64,000 bases of DNA, taken from Rhizodiscina lignyota. Taxonomy: Eukaryota; Ascomycota; Dothideomycetes; Aulographales; Rhizodiscinaceae. Under the pieces are notes generated by a model that worked only from the letters and a program-made list of their open reading frames with translations, ran no database searches and had not been told where the DNA came from. Shown one piece after another: positions 37,894-48,744 of the stretch (positions within the stretch are counted from its first letter, which is position 1; every line of letters starts with the position of its first letter). The position numbers and the translations under genes are program-made. The stretch spans positions 1,178,001 through 1,242,000 of the forward strand of contig ML978124.1 in NCBI GenBank assembly GCA_010015805.1, written 5' to 3'.

Positions 37894-39230
37894 ATGAGTT
37901 CTTCTGGACTTCAGGAGTTAGGCATTCGGACCTCTAATACTTCAGCTATTTCACGGAATGCCGTTCAGCCTGTCGAGCCACAAAATGGTGGCACAGCAGC
38001 ATGGCTGAAAGTCTTGGGGTGTTTTTTCGTCTTCGTGAATACCTGGGGCACGGCATCAAGTTTTGGTGTATATCAAGCCTTCTACGAGACAAATTCACTA
38101 TCTTCTTACTCACCATCGGCTATTTCATGGATTGGAACAGTGCAAGTTTTCTTGCTAGGTTTCACTGGCGTCTTCGCAGGCCCATTATACGATCGAGGCT
38201 ACGTCCAAAGCTTGCTCGGAGCGGGATGCTTCCTCATGGTATTTGGACTTTTCATGCTCAGTCTGTCGACTGAATACTATCAAATCGTACTTTCACAGGG
38301 CGTTTGCATCGGGATTGGTTTGCTATCCCTTTCTCCACCCGCAGATGTTCATTGACCAGCTTTTCAGGAAACGGTCTGACCTACGTCCCTGCCGTGTCGA
38401 TTGTTTCCAACACCTTCACCACCAAACGGCCAATGGCCATTGGTCTTGCAGCAAGCGGTTCGGCATTCGGCAGTACAATCCTCCCCATCATGTTCAGGCA
38501 GCTCATCCCGATAATGGGATTCGGATGGGTCAATCGTATATTCGGCTTTCTCGCCCTTGCAATCTCCCTGCTGGCCATTGTCTTCCTCAGACGAGATACT
38601 CGACAAGCAGCACCACCCAGCAATACTTTCTTCGATGTACGAGCATTCAAAGAACCCGCATATGTTCTCCTCTGCGCCGGGCTCTTCTTCGTTGAACTCG
38701 GTTACTGGATCCCGCCTTTCTCGTTGCCTCCCTACGCACAGTTCTCGCTCCAGACAAGCGCTAACTTCGCCTCCTACCTTCTCGCCATCATGAACGCCGG
38801 CGGCTTAGCTGGACGCGTCCTTCCCGCTCTCGTCGCTCAGATCTTCGGCCCAGCCTGGGTCCTCGTCGCCGGGTGTTTGAGCTTAGGCGTACTCGTACTC
38901 TCCTGGCTAGGCATTCACAATATACCTGGAATCACTGTCTGGAGCGTGCTGGTGGGATTCATGTCTGGAATTGCGGTTTCCTTGCCCAACGCGGTAGTAC
39001 CCAGACTTTTTCCGCTGAAGTCTGTCGTGGGCGCCAGGACGGGTATGATGTGGAGTTTTGTCGCGTTCGCTGCGTTGATCGGGTCGCCGATTGCTGGGTT
39101 GTTGATCGATACGAAGAGGAATGATTACAAGCCCGGAGAGATATTCAGTGGAGTTAGTATCTGTTTAGGTGCGGCATTGTTATGTGGGCCGGCGGTGTAT
39201 GTTACTAAGGATGAGAGGAAAGAGCAGTGA
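37894..39230 (+). CDS. MFS transporter, monocarboxylate porter-like
   Basis: Two exons (37894-38317, 38368-39230; donor GTTTGC) give 428 residues. After a ~45-residue cytosolic N terminus the protein starts AAWLKVLGCFFVFVNTWGTA, followed by SFGVYQAFYE and SAISWIGTVQVFLLGFTGVF. This order of motifs is typical of fungal Mch/monocarboxylate-porter-like MFS proteins. About 12 membrane segments can be counted, with KRPMAIGLAASGSAFGSTIL in the first half and LPNAVVPRLFPLKSVVGART late. Substrate cannot be told from sequence; many relatives sit next to metabolite clusters, but no biosynthetic genes are seen here. An untypical donor site lowers certainty at the intron only. Confidence 0.9.
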
Positions 39231-39998
39231 ACGGATATCAATCAGTTTGATACGTCAAGAAAGGACTTATGGGATCATGTGCAATATGAATGTCCCGATG
39301 TAAAAAAGGAGAGGAAATAGGAGTTATTGATCTGCCGATATTTCGATCATATATGTAAGGCAATTTGCTTTGCCTACCAGATGTTACGAGAGACTCGTGA
39401 TACATAATAAGAAACTGGAAAGTAAGAGGCATTGGAAACGCAGGCTCAGAGGATGCTGATATTGTTGGATGCCTGGACGTCTCAGCCTGACTGATATCGC
39501 ACCACTGGAGTAGGCTCAACGATAAGGCATCCGGCCTGCATATATATGCACTTGTAGCTAACGAATGTCAAAAGCAAGCTTTCTAAATCCGCCTCGGGAA
39601 CTTGTGCAACCTGGCCGCTCCTGCAGGCACCATCAGCGAATGAAGTTGCCAGAGTGGAACGCGCAAACCTTGCCAGATGCAGGGGGGCGCATGGCGCAGG
39701 CAGGGCGAACCACGCCCGGCATCCTGCGACCGTGCCGATCGGAAGGCTTCGAAGGTGGGCGTTTATAAGTGTCTCGAATGAGCCTCACTTCGTTTGTTTC
39801 AATGTTTGCTGCTGCGTCATAAGCCTCGATCGCTCCGCGTAAAAGACTTTCGTTCCTGTCCATCGTTCGTTCACTGACGCCGATCCGGTGAAGTAATTTG
39901 ATCTGGGCCAATCCTGGAGGACTTGACGCTGCAAACGACAACTAAAGAGATGTGAAATTGAGCGTATTGCATCCAGATGTAACAAAAATACAGAAGCG
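39231..39998. other. Intergenic stretch upstream of the lipase gene
   Basis: Holds the 3' flank of the MFS gene and the promoter of the lipase gene. Small frames (39565-39768, 39633-39941) are overlapping and domain-free. Nothing further is identified. Confidence 0.4.
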
Positions 39999-41856
39999 AT
40001 GGTTTTCAACCTGGGGAATACTTCGAACCGTCTGCGGAGGCCGGGAGGCCAGCCGCCATCTCAACAGCCTGGTGTGAACAATGCCGCCTACCAGTCGAGC
40101 ATGAACCTTCAACCTACCCTTCCTGCTGTGTCTACACCTCCTCCAAACTACCAATTGGCATATCGCCCTGCACCAATAGCCCCTCCTCCGCCGGCAAACC
40201 CAGGATGGACTGCCTATGCTCAACATCCACCACCTCCCAACAAGCCTGGCCACGGCATCAATATGATGTGGGCTTCTACAACCAACTTACCAACTACGGC
40301 GCCCCACAACGCGAAATGGAAATCGTCTGTCAGCCTTCCAGCAGTTGGGCCGAGCGCTGGTAACAGGATGGCGTCGGCATCACCTGCCAATCTGAATGCC
40401 CAATATGCTACTCCTCCTGCATATGGACAGCAAGATATGGGCCTCTGCGAGCTGATCTCAAGCAAGTTTGATTCAGTGATCAGTCGCATAGACGAGGAAA
40501 TCTTCGGTGAAGACGATCTTAGTATGCACGACATAGGCGGAGCGCGGAGCTGGAATTAACAAGCTGACCCTCTCCTAGTTATATACACGTACCCACCTCT
40601 GCACGGCCCAGCTGCTTCATTACAACTGCAGCGATCCCTGAGTCCAAGTCGGGCTAATGCTTCCCCTGAGTCGAGCTCGAATTATTTCTCCAAGGTGTGG
40701 CTATATAGCAACTCTCGTCTGCCGCCGTACCTGCCGCCCATTAAACTGTAAGCTCTCTTCCAAATTTCACTTCAGTCCATGTTTCTCATAAAGCTGCAGT
40801 TACATGTCTACGTATCCGCTGATATGTCTTGCTGCTCAATACTCCGAGAGAGTATACGTCAAACCGAAAGGAGGAGAACGAGAAAATCACATCAGCGCCG
40901 AGTGGAGACGTGGAACGAAAGCCATGGTGCTCAAGTCTCTTCCAATAGATGACATGAACACAATAGTCTTCGCTATCCGCGGCTCGCAAAGCATTATGGA
41001 CTGGTGTGTCAACTACCGCACAGCCCCGACTCCACCGGACGGCTTTCTAGACGACCCGGGTAATTTCTGTCACGCAGGATTCCTAGGTGTGGCGAAAAAG
41101 ACTGCTTCGATCATTGCGGAGCGACTCCGCGCGCTTCTGCAAGAGGATCCTGGGCGTAGCACTGCAAGCCTCCTGATTTGCGGTCACAGCGCTGGAGGTG
41201 CTGTAGCGCAGCTGCTATACGCTCACATGATGAGCCAATCCAACGAAGTCAACAGCGATCTGAAGTACCTGACGGGCTTTTTTAAGCGGGTTCACTGTGT
41301 CACCTTTGGAGCGCCTCCGGTCAGCTTATTGCCGCTGCAACAACCTGGCGGAAGCAAGAACAGAAAGAGCCTCTTCTTTTCGTTCGTAAACGAAGGCGAC
41401 CCGGTCGTGCGAGCTGATAAAGCAGTGGTTGCAAGCCTACTGAAGCTCTACTCTCGTCCTGCGCCAACCATCAACAGCGAACCTGGACGCAATGCTGCCT
41501 GTATGGCGGATTTGAAGAGCTCTGCAGTGTTAGCGGCCGCAGCCGTTGGGATTACGTCCAAAGAAAAGGCGAATGGAAAGGTCAAGCCGCCCAAGGGTGC
41601 CAGCTGGCCCGTCCCAACTACGAATCTACCAGAATGGAATATCCCGCCTGGGACCTTGAGTCTTGGTGGTAGACTGGTGCTCCTACGCGACACTCCTGGA
41701 GCCCAATCGAACGAGGAAGTTGGCGCCTTTGGCGTTACGGACGAGCAGATGCGGTCGGTCGTTTTCGGCGATCCTGTGAAGCATATGATGAGGCTATACG
41801 CTCGCCGAGTGGAGTTCCTGGCTACAAGAGCGGTGACAGGACAGGGTTTTGGATGA
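39999..41856 (+). CDS. Class 3 lipase-like alpha/beta hydrolase with proline-rich N terminus
   Basis: Exons 39999-40521, 40579-40747 and 40794-41856 join in phase to 584 residues. The third acceptor (AAG at 40793) is inferred from phase. The first ~150 residues are Pro/Asn/Gln-rich and disordered (PSQQPGVNNAAYQ, PIAPPPPANPGW), with no signal peptide, so the enzyme is probably intracellular. An acidic helix (SKFDSVISRIDEEIFGEDD) precedes the hydrolase. The catalytic domain has FAIRGSQSIMDWCVNY, HAGFLG, the nucleophile elbow LICGHSAGGAVAQ (Ser at about residue 363), CVTFGAPPVS and SFVNEGDPVVRADK, where the Asp is a candidate triad residue. This pattern fits the Lipase_3 fold that hydrolyses acylglycerols or phospholipids. 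True substrate is unknown. Confidence 0.87.
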
Positions 41857-42723
41857 AGAGACGGAATCGCAATATGAATTAGGAATATGCCTGCAAAGAG
41901 ATGATAACGACTATGCATACAATACAACCGGCGTCAGCTGCTTCTTCAGTGGATCACCGGATGATCATGCGGCGAGATCAATCATCGGAAAGGACACTTA
42001 GGCTTTTGTGGGGATTATGGGGCCTTGATGAGCTGCGTCTATTTAGGCGGTTGCGCTACTGCAAGAGTGCAGGGGATTGTTCTGTTACAATTCAGACAGG
42101 TCACATTTTGTTGCTAGGACGAGGTACCCGACTACAGAGAGCGCTCGGAAGAGCCCCTGATCATGTTCAGGCAACAGGCAATAAGCGACAATGGTGTCGT
42201 CCGGGCTGTATATAATAGCATTTGAGGACACGAATGGTCCAGCAATTCAATTGCCGCTTCCTCCTCTGGACTTTGGGAAGGCGTAGAGCAGTGTGGCTTG
42301 TCACAAGATATGCAATATGCACATAATATGCACGTATCCGTCCAGCAGGAAGGGCGAGGCAGAACCGTGAGTGCGGCGTATTAACATAAATAAGACGGGC
42401 CCCAGTACGAAGGCAAACACTCATTGCTGCTTCCAGTGTACACTTGAACGAATTTTAACTGCGTGTTTGAAGAAATGTTGGTGTCTTCGGGTGAATGTTT
42501 TGGGCAGTGCACGATGTTGGCGTTTAAGTGGTTCGCGTGGCCCTACCCGTCACGTCAACGCGTATTACCTCCCCTCATCGACAACGCCAGCTCAACGCGC
42601 CAATTCTCTTCCACCGCGACCTTAAACTCGACAGTCCAATTGTTCCTACTTCATCTTCTTATCCACTGGCCGGCTTTAAATCGATCGCGATTCTTTCCAG
42701 GCGGCCCATCACCGCACGCGACC
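41857..42723. other. Intergenic stretch upstream of PDS5
   Basis: Holds the lipase 3' flank and the PDS5 promoter. An in-frame extension of the first PDS5 exon (from 42463) is open but lacks conservation, so I treat it as 5' UTR. Three ACGCG cores lie in the last 170 bp. Confidence 0.4.
42558..42563. promoter_or_regulatory. MCB-like ACGCGT box upstream of PDS5
   Basis: ACGCGT lies ~160 bp before the PDS5 ATG. Two further ACGCG cores follow at ~42594 and ~42716. Clustered MCB boxes drive G1/S expression of replication and cohesion genes in yeasts, so the setting is sensible, but the sites are short and unproven. Confidence 0.35.
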
Positions 42724-45700
42724 ATGCCCAGAACGCGCACAAGAACAACCGCCCCCGTCGCGCAGACCACTACTGAAGAGGAGGAGGAAGAAGTGCAACC
42801 GGAACAAGGTGGCTTACAGTTCAAGGAAGCTCTCACATGGCGCGCAGGCAAGCCAATTCCGGTCGCTGACCTTTTGCGTCGACTACAAGCATTGTCGAAA
42901 GAGCTTCAAGAGCTTGAGCAGGAAGAGGTCGAAAGGGAATCATTGATCCCCCCAGCAAAAGAGCTAGCGACGCATAACCTACTCGACCATAAGGACCGAG
43001 GAGTGCGAGCATGGACAGCATGTTGCCTAGTGGACATGTTCCGCCTTTGTGCGCCGGACGCGCCGTACACCGCGACGCAGCTCAAGGTAAAACTGCTGCG
43101 CGCAAACATGTCATATATGCATGTACTAACGATTGTAGGACATCTTTACTCTCATAGTCAAGACTATAATACCCTCACTTGCCGATCCTTCTAGTCCCTA
43201 CAATGCACAACATCTCTTCGTCCTCAAATCACTCACCGAAGTCAGAAGCATCGTCCTCCTTACCGATATACCCTCTTCGCAGAACTTGATTCACCACCTA
43301 TTTGAATCATGTTTTGATGTGCTGTCCGGCCCTTCAAAAGCTGAATCTGGAGAAGAGCTTACCAAGAATGTCGAGCACCACATGACAACGCTCCTCGGAG
43401 TGCTACTGGATGAGTCTCAGACCTTACCTACTGAGGTGATCGACATTGTTCTCGCTCAATTCCTTCGTGCAGATCCACGCTCAGTTGCGAGTGCTAGCTC
43501 GAAGGGCAAGAAGGGACAGAATCCAGTCAGTGACAAGCAAATGACGTTGCTCCTGAAAGAGGCCCCGCCCGCGTACAACATGGCCAAGAACATTTGTAAC
43601 GCTGCGCACGAGAAAATGACACGATATATAAGCCAGTACTTTAGTCAGGTGCTCCTCCAGGCAACCACTGGAAATATGACAAACGGTGCGAAGCATGGAG
43701 ACGATTCGGACGACGAAGACTTTGGCAAAGGACCATCAGAAGCGGATTTGCTGGAGAGCAAAAAGGCCCACAATATGATCCGCGAGCTCTGGCGGTCATG
43801 TCCTTCTGTCCTCCAGGACACTGTACCACAACTAGAGATGGAGTTAGGAGCGGAAGACATCCAGCTACGCTTATTGGCCACAGAAACCTTTGGGGACATG
43901 ATCTCTGGTATCGGTGCTGCTGGGCCTCCTGCGGCTGCTGTCCTCAATGCTTCCGCATATCCATCGCAGAGTCTAGCGCCACCATCCGATCGTACCCAAG
44001 TTTACAACTTTCTCACTACGCCCAATTCTCCGCTCTCCTTTACCGCCCGACATCAACAACCGTACCAGAGCTTCATCAGCCGAAGAAAGGACAAGTCCCC
44101 CGTTGTCCGCGCAGCATGGACGACAGGCATAGGCCGCATCCTCATGACCTCAGCTGGTGGTGTTGGCCTTGATCATGAAAATGAGGACCAGTTACTACAA
44201 TATCTGTCTGAAATGCTTGTGGATGGTGACGAACGCGTCCGACTGAGCGCTGTCAAGGCGATTGAGTCGTTCTCGTTCGATGATATCATCCAGAAGCTCG
44301 GCAGTAAGGGTGGTGCTATTGACGCTGGATCTGTGCTCGCAAATCTTACGGACCGCGTGAAGGACAAGAAGAGCCTTGTTCGCAATGAAGCGATGAGGCT
44401 CCTTGGGAAGATCTGGGGTGTTGCGGCTGGCGCCATTGCGGAAGGAAGCGAGAGAGTCAGCACTCTGCTTGGCCCAGTGCCGTCCAAGATCCTGGAGACC
44501 TACTTCATCAATGACCTGGAGCTATCTGCGCTCGCTGATCGTGTTCTCTTCGAATCGTTGTTGCCTCTGGACTATCCTCCTCTGAAAGCGAAGGCCGCGC
44601 AACTCGCAAACGGTGCTTCCCAAAAGGCAAAGGACAGTCAAACGAATGGATCTCAGGAAGATCAGGCTTTTACCGAAGCAGATATCGACAAGATTCGTGC
44701 CGAACGAGAATTAGTCCTTATTCGTGATCTAGAGGAGAAGGCTAAGACTGTCTTCTTCGTCAAAGGCGACACCCGTCGAAACGCCAAGTTCATGGAGGCA
44801 TTCCTTTTGCAGTGCGAGGCTTACAACGGCGGCGTTGTCGAGAAGGATGAGAAGAAGGTCAAAGACCAACTTGGAAAGCTTATCGATGCCTATGCGAAGA
44901 TGTTACCAGAGCCGTCTCGAGTCTCGGACGACCTCTGGAAATTCGCGAAGATGCACGATCGCCGTTCATATACTCTGATTAGATTTTGCATTAACCCGGA
45001 GAGTGACTACAGGAAAATCCAAAAGGCGATCAAAGAGTTCACCAAGCGCATGGAGGGTGCATCAGGCTCGACTGCCACGATGGTCGACACACTGACAATC
45101 CTCATTTACCGCGTCAGCGTGCTCTTATTCAACAGGAGTCATGTTCCTGCTATCATCGAGTATTCACGCACCGATGAGAGTGGTCTCGGTTCGATAGCAC
45201 ATGATGTTCTTAAGGAGATCTCAACACGGAATCCTGAAGTCTTTAAAGCACATACGCAAGAGCTTTGCCGTGCTCTTGAGACTGAAGCACCTTCGAACAA
45301 GAAGACCAACAGTGCTGGAACAGTCGCAGATCTGCGAGCATGTTCAGGCTTCGCCAAGCGCTTCCCTAATGAGCTGCCGAAAGATCGAAAGTTTGCAGAG
45401 GCCATGAAGGCATACGCGCTCTATGGCAGCCCCCCGGAGTCTGCGAAGTATGCGGTCTCGATTCTGCTAACAAACGAGGAGAGGAAGGAACTGAACACGA
45501 AAGAGCTACTTGCGCAGTGTTTGAAGGGGTTCACGTATGGCAGCAATCATTTTCTCGCCAGGCTTGCTGCCATGAGCCAGCTGATGCTCGTGGGCACAAA
45601 GGACGAGGTGGACGAAACCTACGATACTGTTAGCGAGATTGCAATCAGTCAAGTCCTCCTGCACACTGCCGATGCTGATGAAACTACCGATGAGTCAAAC

Positions 45701-47317
45701 ATGGACGTTGACTGGACCGACACACCCGACGAAAACTGTATCGCGAAGACTTGGGCACTCAGGCTTCTGGTAAACCGCTTGTGGTCATACGGCCCAGAGG
45801 AAGCCATTAACGAAGTGGCGATGCCTATTTACAAGTTCTTGAACAACTTGATTAGGAGCGATGGTCAGCTTCCTGGTTCCACCCCGACACCCGAGGCGCA
45901 TCGATCTCGGCTTAAGCTATTGGCTGCACAATTGATGCTCAAGCTATGCAGCTCAAAGCGGCTAGATGCACTTCTGACACCGGATGCATTCAACCATCTC
46001 GCAACAGTCGCACAAAGTCCCATCGAGCAAGTCCGTTCTGGGTTTGTCCGCAAGGTCATGAAGTATCTCGGCCAGGACAAGCTTCCTCGACGCTTCTACA
46101 CCATCCTATTTCTCCTGGCTTTCGAGCCTACAAGATCAACCAAAGACGAAGTTGTTACTTTCATACGCGCTCGTACGTCTGCCTTTGCTCGGCAGAAGGA
46201 CACAGCCATGGAAGCCCTGTTCGCGAGGTTCCTCAGCTTATTGGCCCATCATCCGGACTTCGACAAGGATCCAGAGTACATCAAAGACTTTGCGCAATAT
46301 ATCCTCTTCTACCTCAAGGGCGTTGCTAACGCCGATAACCTTTCCCTCATCTACCATGTTGCGCAGCGCGTCAAGAGCGTGCGCGATGGGATCGATCCTC
46401 TGCCGAAGGATCCTGCAGAGATGTCGCCGCACTCTGAGGCTCTATATATTCTCAGCGACTTAGCTCAAACGATCATCAGGCGCTATGAGGAGCAGCATGG
46501 CTGGAACTTGCAGAGCTATCCTGCGAAGTTGAAGCTTCCCGCTGGGCTTTTTGCTGCTCTACCCAATCATGAGATCGCGCAGGAGATTGCGATGAAGCAG
46601 TTCCTCCCCGAGGAGGTTGCAGATGCCATGGAAGATGTAGTGAAGGCGTCCCTGCGGGCCAAAAAGGTATACTTATATCCCTAGTCATAGCTTAGAGCTT
46701 TCCACCTTCGTCTCCAGAGAATATGCTGACATGTAAACCAGCGTAAGCACGACTCCGCCGACAAGGCTTCCAAGAAGCGTGCCAGGACATCGGCAGAGAC
46801 CTCGACCACCAAAGCTAAAGGTCCACCAACAAAAAAGGCCAAGGTCGCTAAGGTCGCTAAAACTCCAAAGAAGAAGAAGGCTCAGGAGGACGATGTCCCA
46901 TCTAGCGACCGTAGACGCAGCGGTCGTACGATGAAGCAAAAAAACTACGCCGAGTCATCTGATGAGGATAAGGATGACGAAGACGTGGAGATGGAAGATG
47001 AAGTGGAAGAGGAGGAGTCAGAGGCCGAGAAGGAGGAAGAAGAACCCGAACCCGTCGATGAGCCTGAAGAGCTCGAAGAGTCTGAACCTGAGCCCGAGCC
47101 CGAGCCCGAACCCGTGAAAGCAAAGCCGAAAGCAGGAAAGGGGAAGGCTACGGCCAAGGCCAATGGCATGAAGAAGGTGGGGACTCCACGCTCGACAAGA
47201 ACGAACGGAGTGAAGAAGAATGAGTCGCCGCGTAGCAACCGGAGCAGTGCCAGAGCTACGAGGTCAAAGAAGAAGGAACGAGACGTGATGAGCATTCCCT
47301 CTGATGATTCTGATTGA
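42724..47317 (+). CDS. PDS5: Sister-chromatid cohesion regulator Pds5 (BimD/Spo76 family)
   Basis: Exons 42724-43086, 43139-46666 and 46742-47317 join in phase to 1488 residues. The first intron has a clean TACTAAC branch site. The protein is a HEAT-repeat scaffold. Conserved N-terminal parts include AKELATHNLLDHKDRGVRAW, TACCLVDMFRLCAPDAPYTA and, after the intron, DIFTLIVKTIIPSLADPSSP. Further HEAT blocks occur (VRLSAVKAIESFSFDDIIQK, VRNEAMRLLGKIWGVAAG). The last ~200 residues are disordered, alternating basic and acidic (SKKRARTSAETS, SSDRRRSGRTMKQKNYAESS), with a Glu-Pro run and several TPR/SPR-type sites. Pds5 binds cohesin, controls its loading and release by Wapl/Eco1, and is needed for mitosis, meiosis and DNA repair. 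Length matches the family. Very secure. Confidence 0.95.
47084..47113 (+). repeat. Short Glu-Pro codon repeat in the Pds5 tail
   Basis: Five GAR-CCN units in tandem encode (Glu-Pro)5 in the disordered acidic tail. The near-identical 6-bp units suggest a small, probably length-variable microsatellite. Confidence 0.7.
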
Positions 47318-47931
47318 ACGGTCGATTTCAAGTTTATATGCATTTCCACTGTTTGTATGCTCTAGCAATGGTGGCAAGCCATGTGCTCCCTTTTCTCCGA
47401 GACGTATCTGGTACTTTTGTTGCAGACAACGTTCAAGCATCATGGCGTTCAAGCATCGTGGCGCAAGGAGTAGCGTCGTCCATTCATCAATTTATGCATA
47501 TGTATCAATCGGGTTCAGAGCGACGGCGCAACACTGTCCATCGGGTGCGCCTGTATATTAGCTCGCGGATCCATGTGTCTATTAACAAACAACAGTGTAC
47601 ACACAGTCAAATAGCAGATTATTTCAGAAATTCGAAGTCCTCGGTACTTTACGTTTCTTCCATCTTTACTTGCGCCCGCCTGTATGGCCCCGATTTCGGG
47701 CGGAGATGTACCTAAGCCTAGGTGCATGCAGCCTCCGAAGACGCTAGTTTTAGGGCTTCTCCGGTACCAATTGGAACCCCCCAAAAGGCACATGACTCCG
47801 TGACATCACTAATCGTCCTGCTTGAGCTCCACTCAATCCTGACTTCACATTGCACTATGGAAATGAGGCATCTCTCCTCTCTGAGCTTGTTCTATTGTTG
47901 AAAAACTCTTGATTCGAGGCTGGCCGACATC
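47318..47931. other. Intergenic stretch between PDS5 and the decarboxylase gene
   Basis: Holds the PDS5 3' UTR and the next promoter. Frames of up to 133 codons (47314-47715) show no domain and clash with one another. Confidence 0.4.
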
Positions 47932-48744
47932 ATGGCCTCAACTTCAACTTCCGCTCCAGCACTTCTTTCTCAGCACGTCCATGATGGGAAGTCACACCTC
48001 CTTCTTTGTGCCTCGGGTTCAGTCGCTACGATCAAGATCCCGAACATCATCACAGCTCTCTCACATCACCCTCGCCTCTCCATCCGCCTGATCCTCACCG
48101 CCCCGGCCGCTCACTTTCTGGCTGGCCAAGCAGCCGAGCAACCCACGCTCTCTTCGATCCGTGACTTGCCAAACGTCGACGGCGTGTATTTGGATGAAGA
48201 TGAGTGGGCCGAGCCGTGGAAAAGAGGTGGGAAGATCCTACACATTGAGCTGAGGCGGTGGGCGGATGTCATGGTCGTCGCGCCTCTGAGCGCAAATACT
48301 CTTGCCAAAATGGCAGGCGGGCTATGTGACAATCTGCTCCTGAGCACGATGAGGGCGTGGGATACCACGGGCTTGATTGACGGGCTACGCGTCACGCGAG
48401 AAGAGATGGATGGGAGTGGCAGTGTAGATGGGGAAGAAGAGGCTACACCAGATGCAGCGGCAGAGCAGGCGGATGGCAGGGCTGTTAGTGTGACTGCGAG
48501 GAAGGTGATTGTCGTCGCGCCTGCGATGAATACGGCTATGTGGAGCCACCCGGTCACAAAGCAGCATATGAAACTTCTTGAAGGGGAGTGGAATGTCGAG
48601 AATGGCGGGTGGATACAAATCCTCCGGCCAGTGGAGAAAGAGCTGGCTTGTGGCGATACGGGTAGTGGTGCTATGGCGGATTGGAAGAGCATTGTGAAGG
48701 TTATTGAGGAGGGGCTTGGCTTGAAGAGCAGTGGCTCAACCTGA
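47932..48744 (+). CDS. CAB3: Phosphopantothenoylcysteine decarboxylase (HFCD flavoprotein)
   Basis: Single exon, 270 residues. The enzyme uses FMN to decarboxylate 4'-phosphopantothenoylcysteine to phosphopantetheine in coenzyme A synthesis. All key parts are visible: FMN-binding CASGSVATIKIPNII near the N terminus; active-site His104 in LHIELRRWADVMVV; APLSANTLAKMAGGLCDNLL; the PAMNTAMW motif with Asn200; and Cys240 in ELACGDTGSGAM. An acidic Gly/Ser/Glu/Ala-rich insertion (~159-185) is typical of fungal members. With His, Asn and Cys all present it should be catalytically competent alone, unlike yeast, where Cab3, Sis2 and Vhs3 share the active site. A Hal3-like phosphatase-inhibitor role is possible but lacks the usual long acidic tail. 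Confidence 0.93.
   Translation: MASTSTSAPALLSQHVHDGKSHLLLCASGSVATIKIPNIITALSHHPRLSIRLILTAPAAHFLAGQAAEQPTLSSIRDLPNVDGVYLDEDEWAEPWKRGGKILHIELRRWADVMVVAPLSANTLAKMAGGLCDNLLLSTMRAWDTTGLIDGLRVTREEMDGSGSVDGEEEATPDAAAEQADGRAVSVTARKVIVVAPAMNTAMWSHPVTKQHMKLLEGEWNVENGGWIQILRPVEKELACGDTGSGAMADWKSIVKVIEEGLGLKSSGST

Noticed and set aside
42463-42723. N-terminal extension of Pds5
   Set aside because: Open in frame but unlike the conserved start; the ATG at 42724 has good context (CGACCATGC) and fits the family.
43286-46684. Condensin subunit 3 (CAP-G) for the large HEAT-repeat protein
   Set aside because: The N-terminal block around HNLLDHKDRGVRAWTACCLV and the overall length fit Pds5, not CAP-G.
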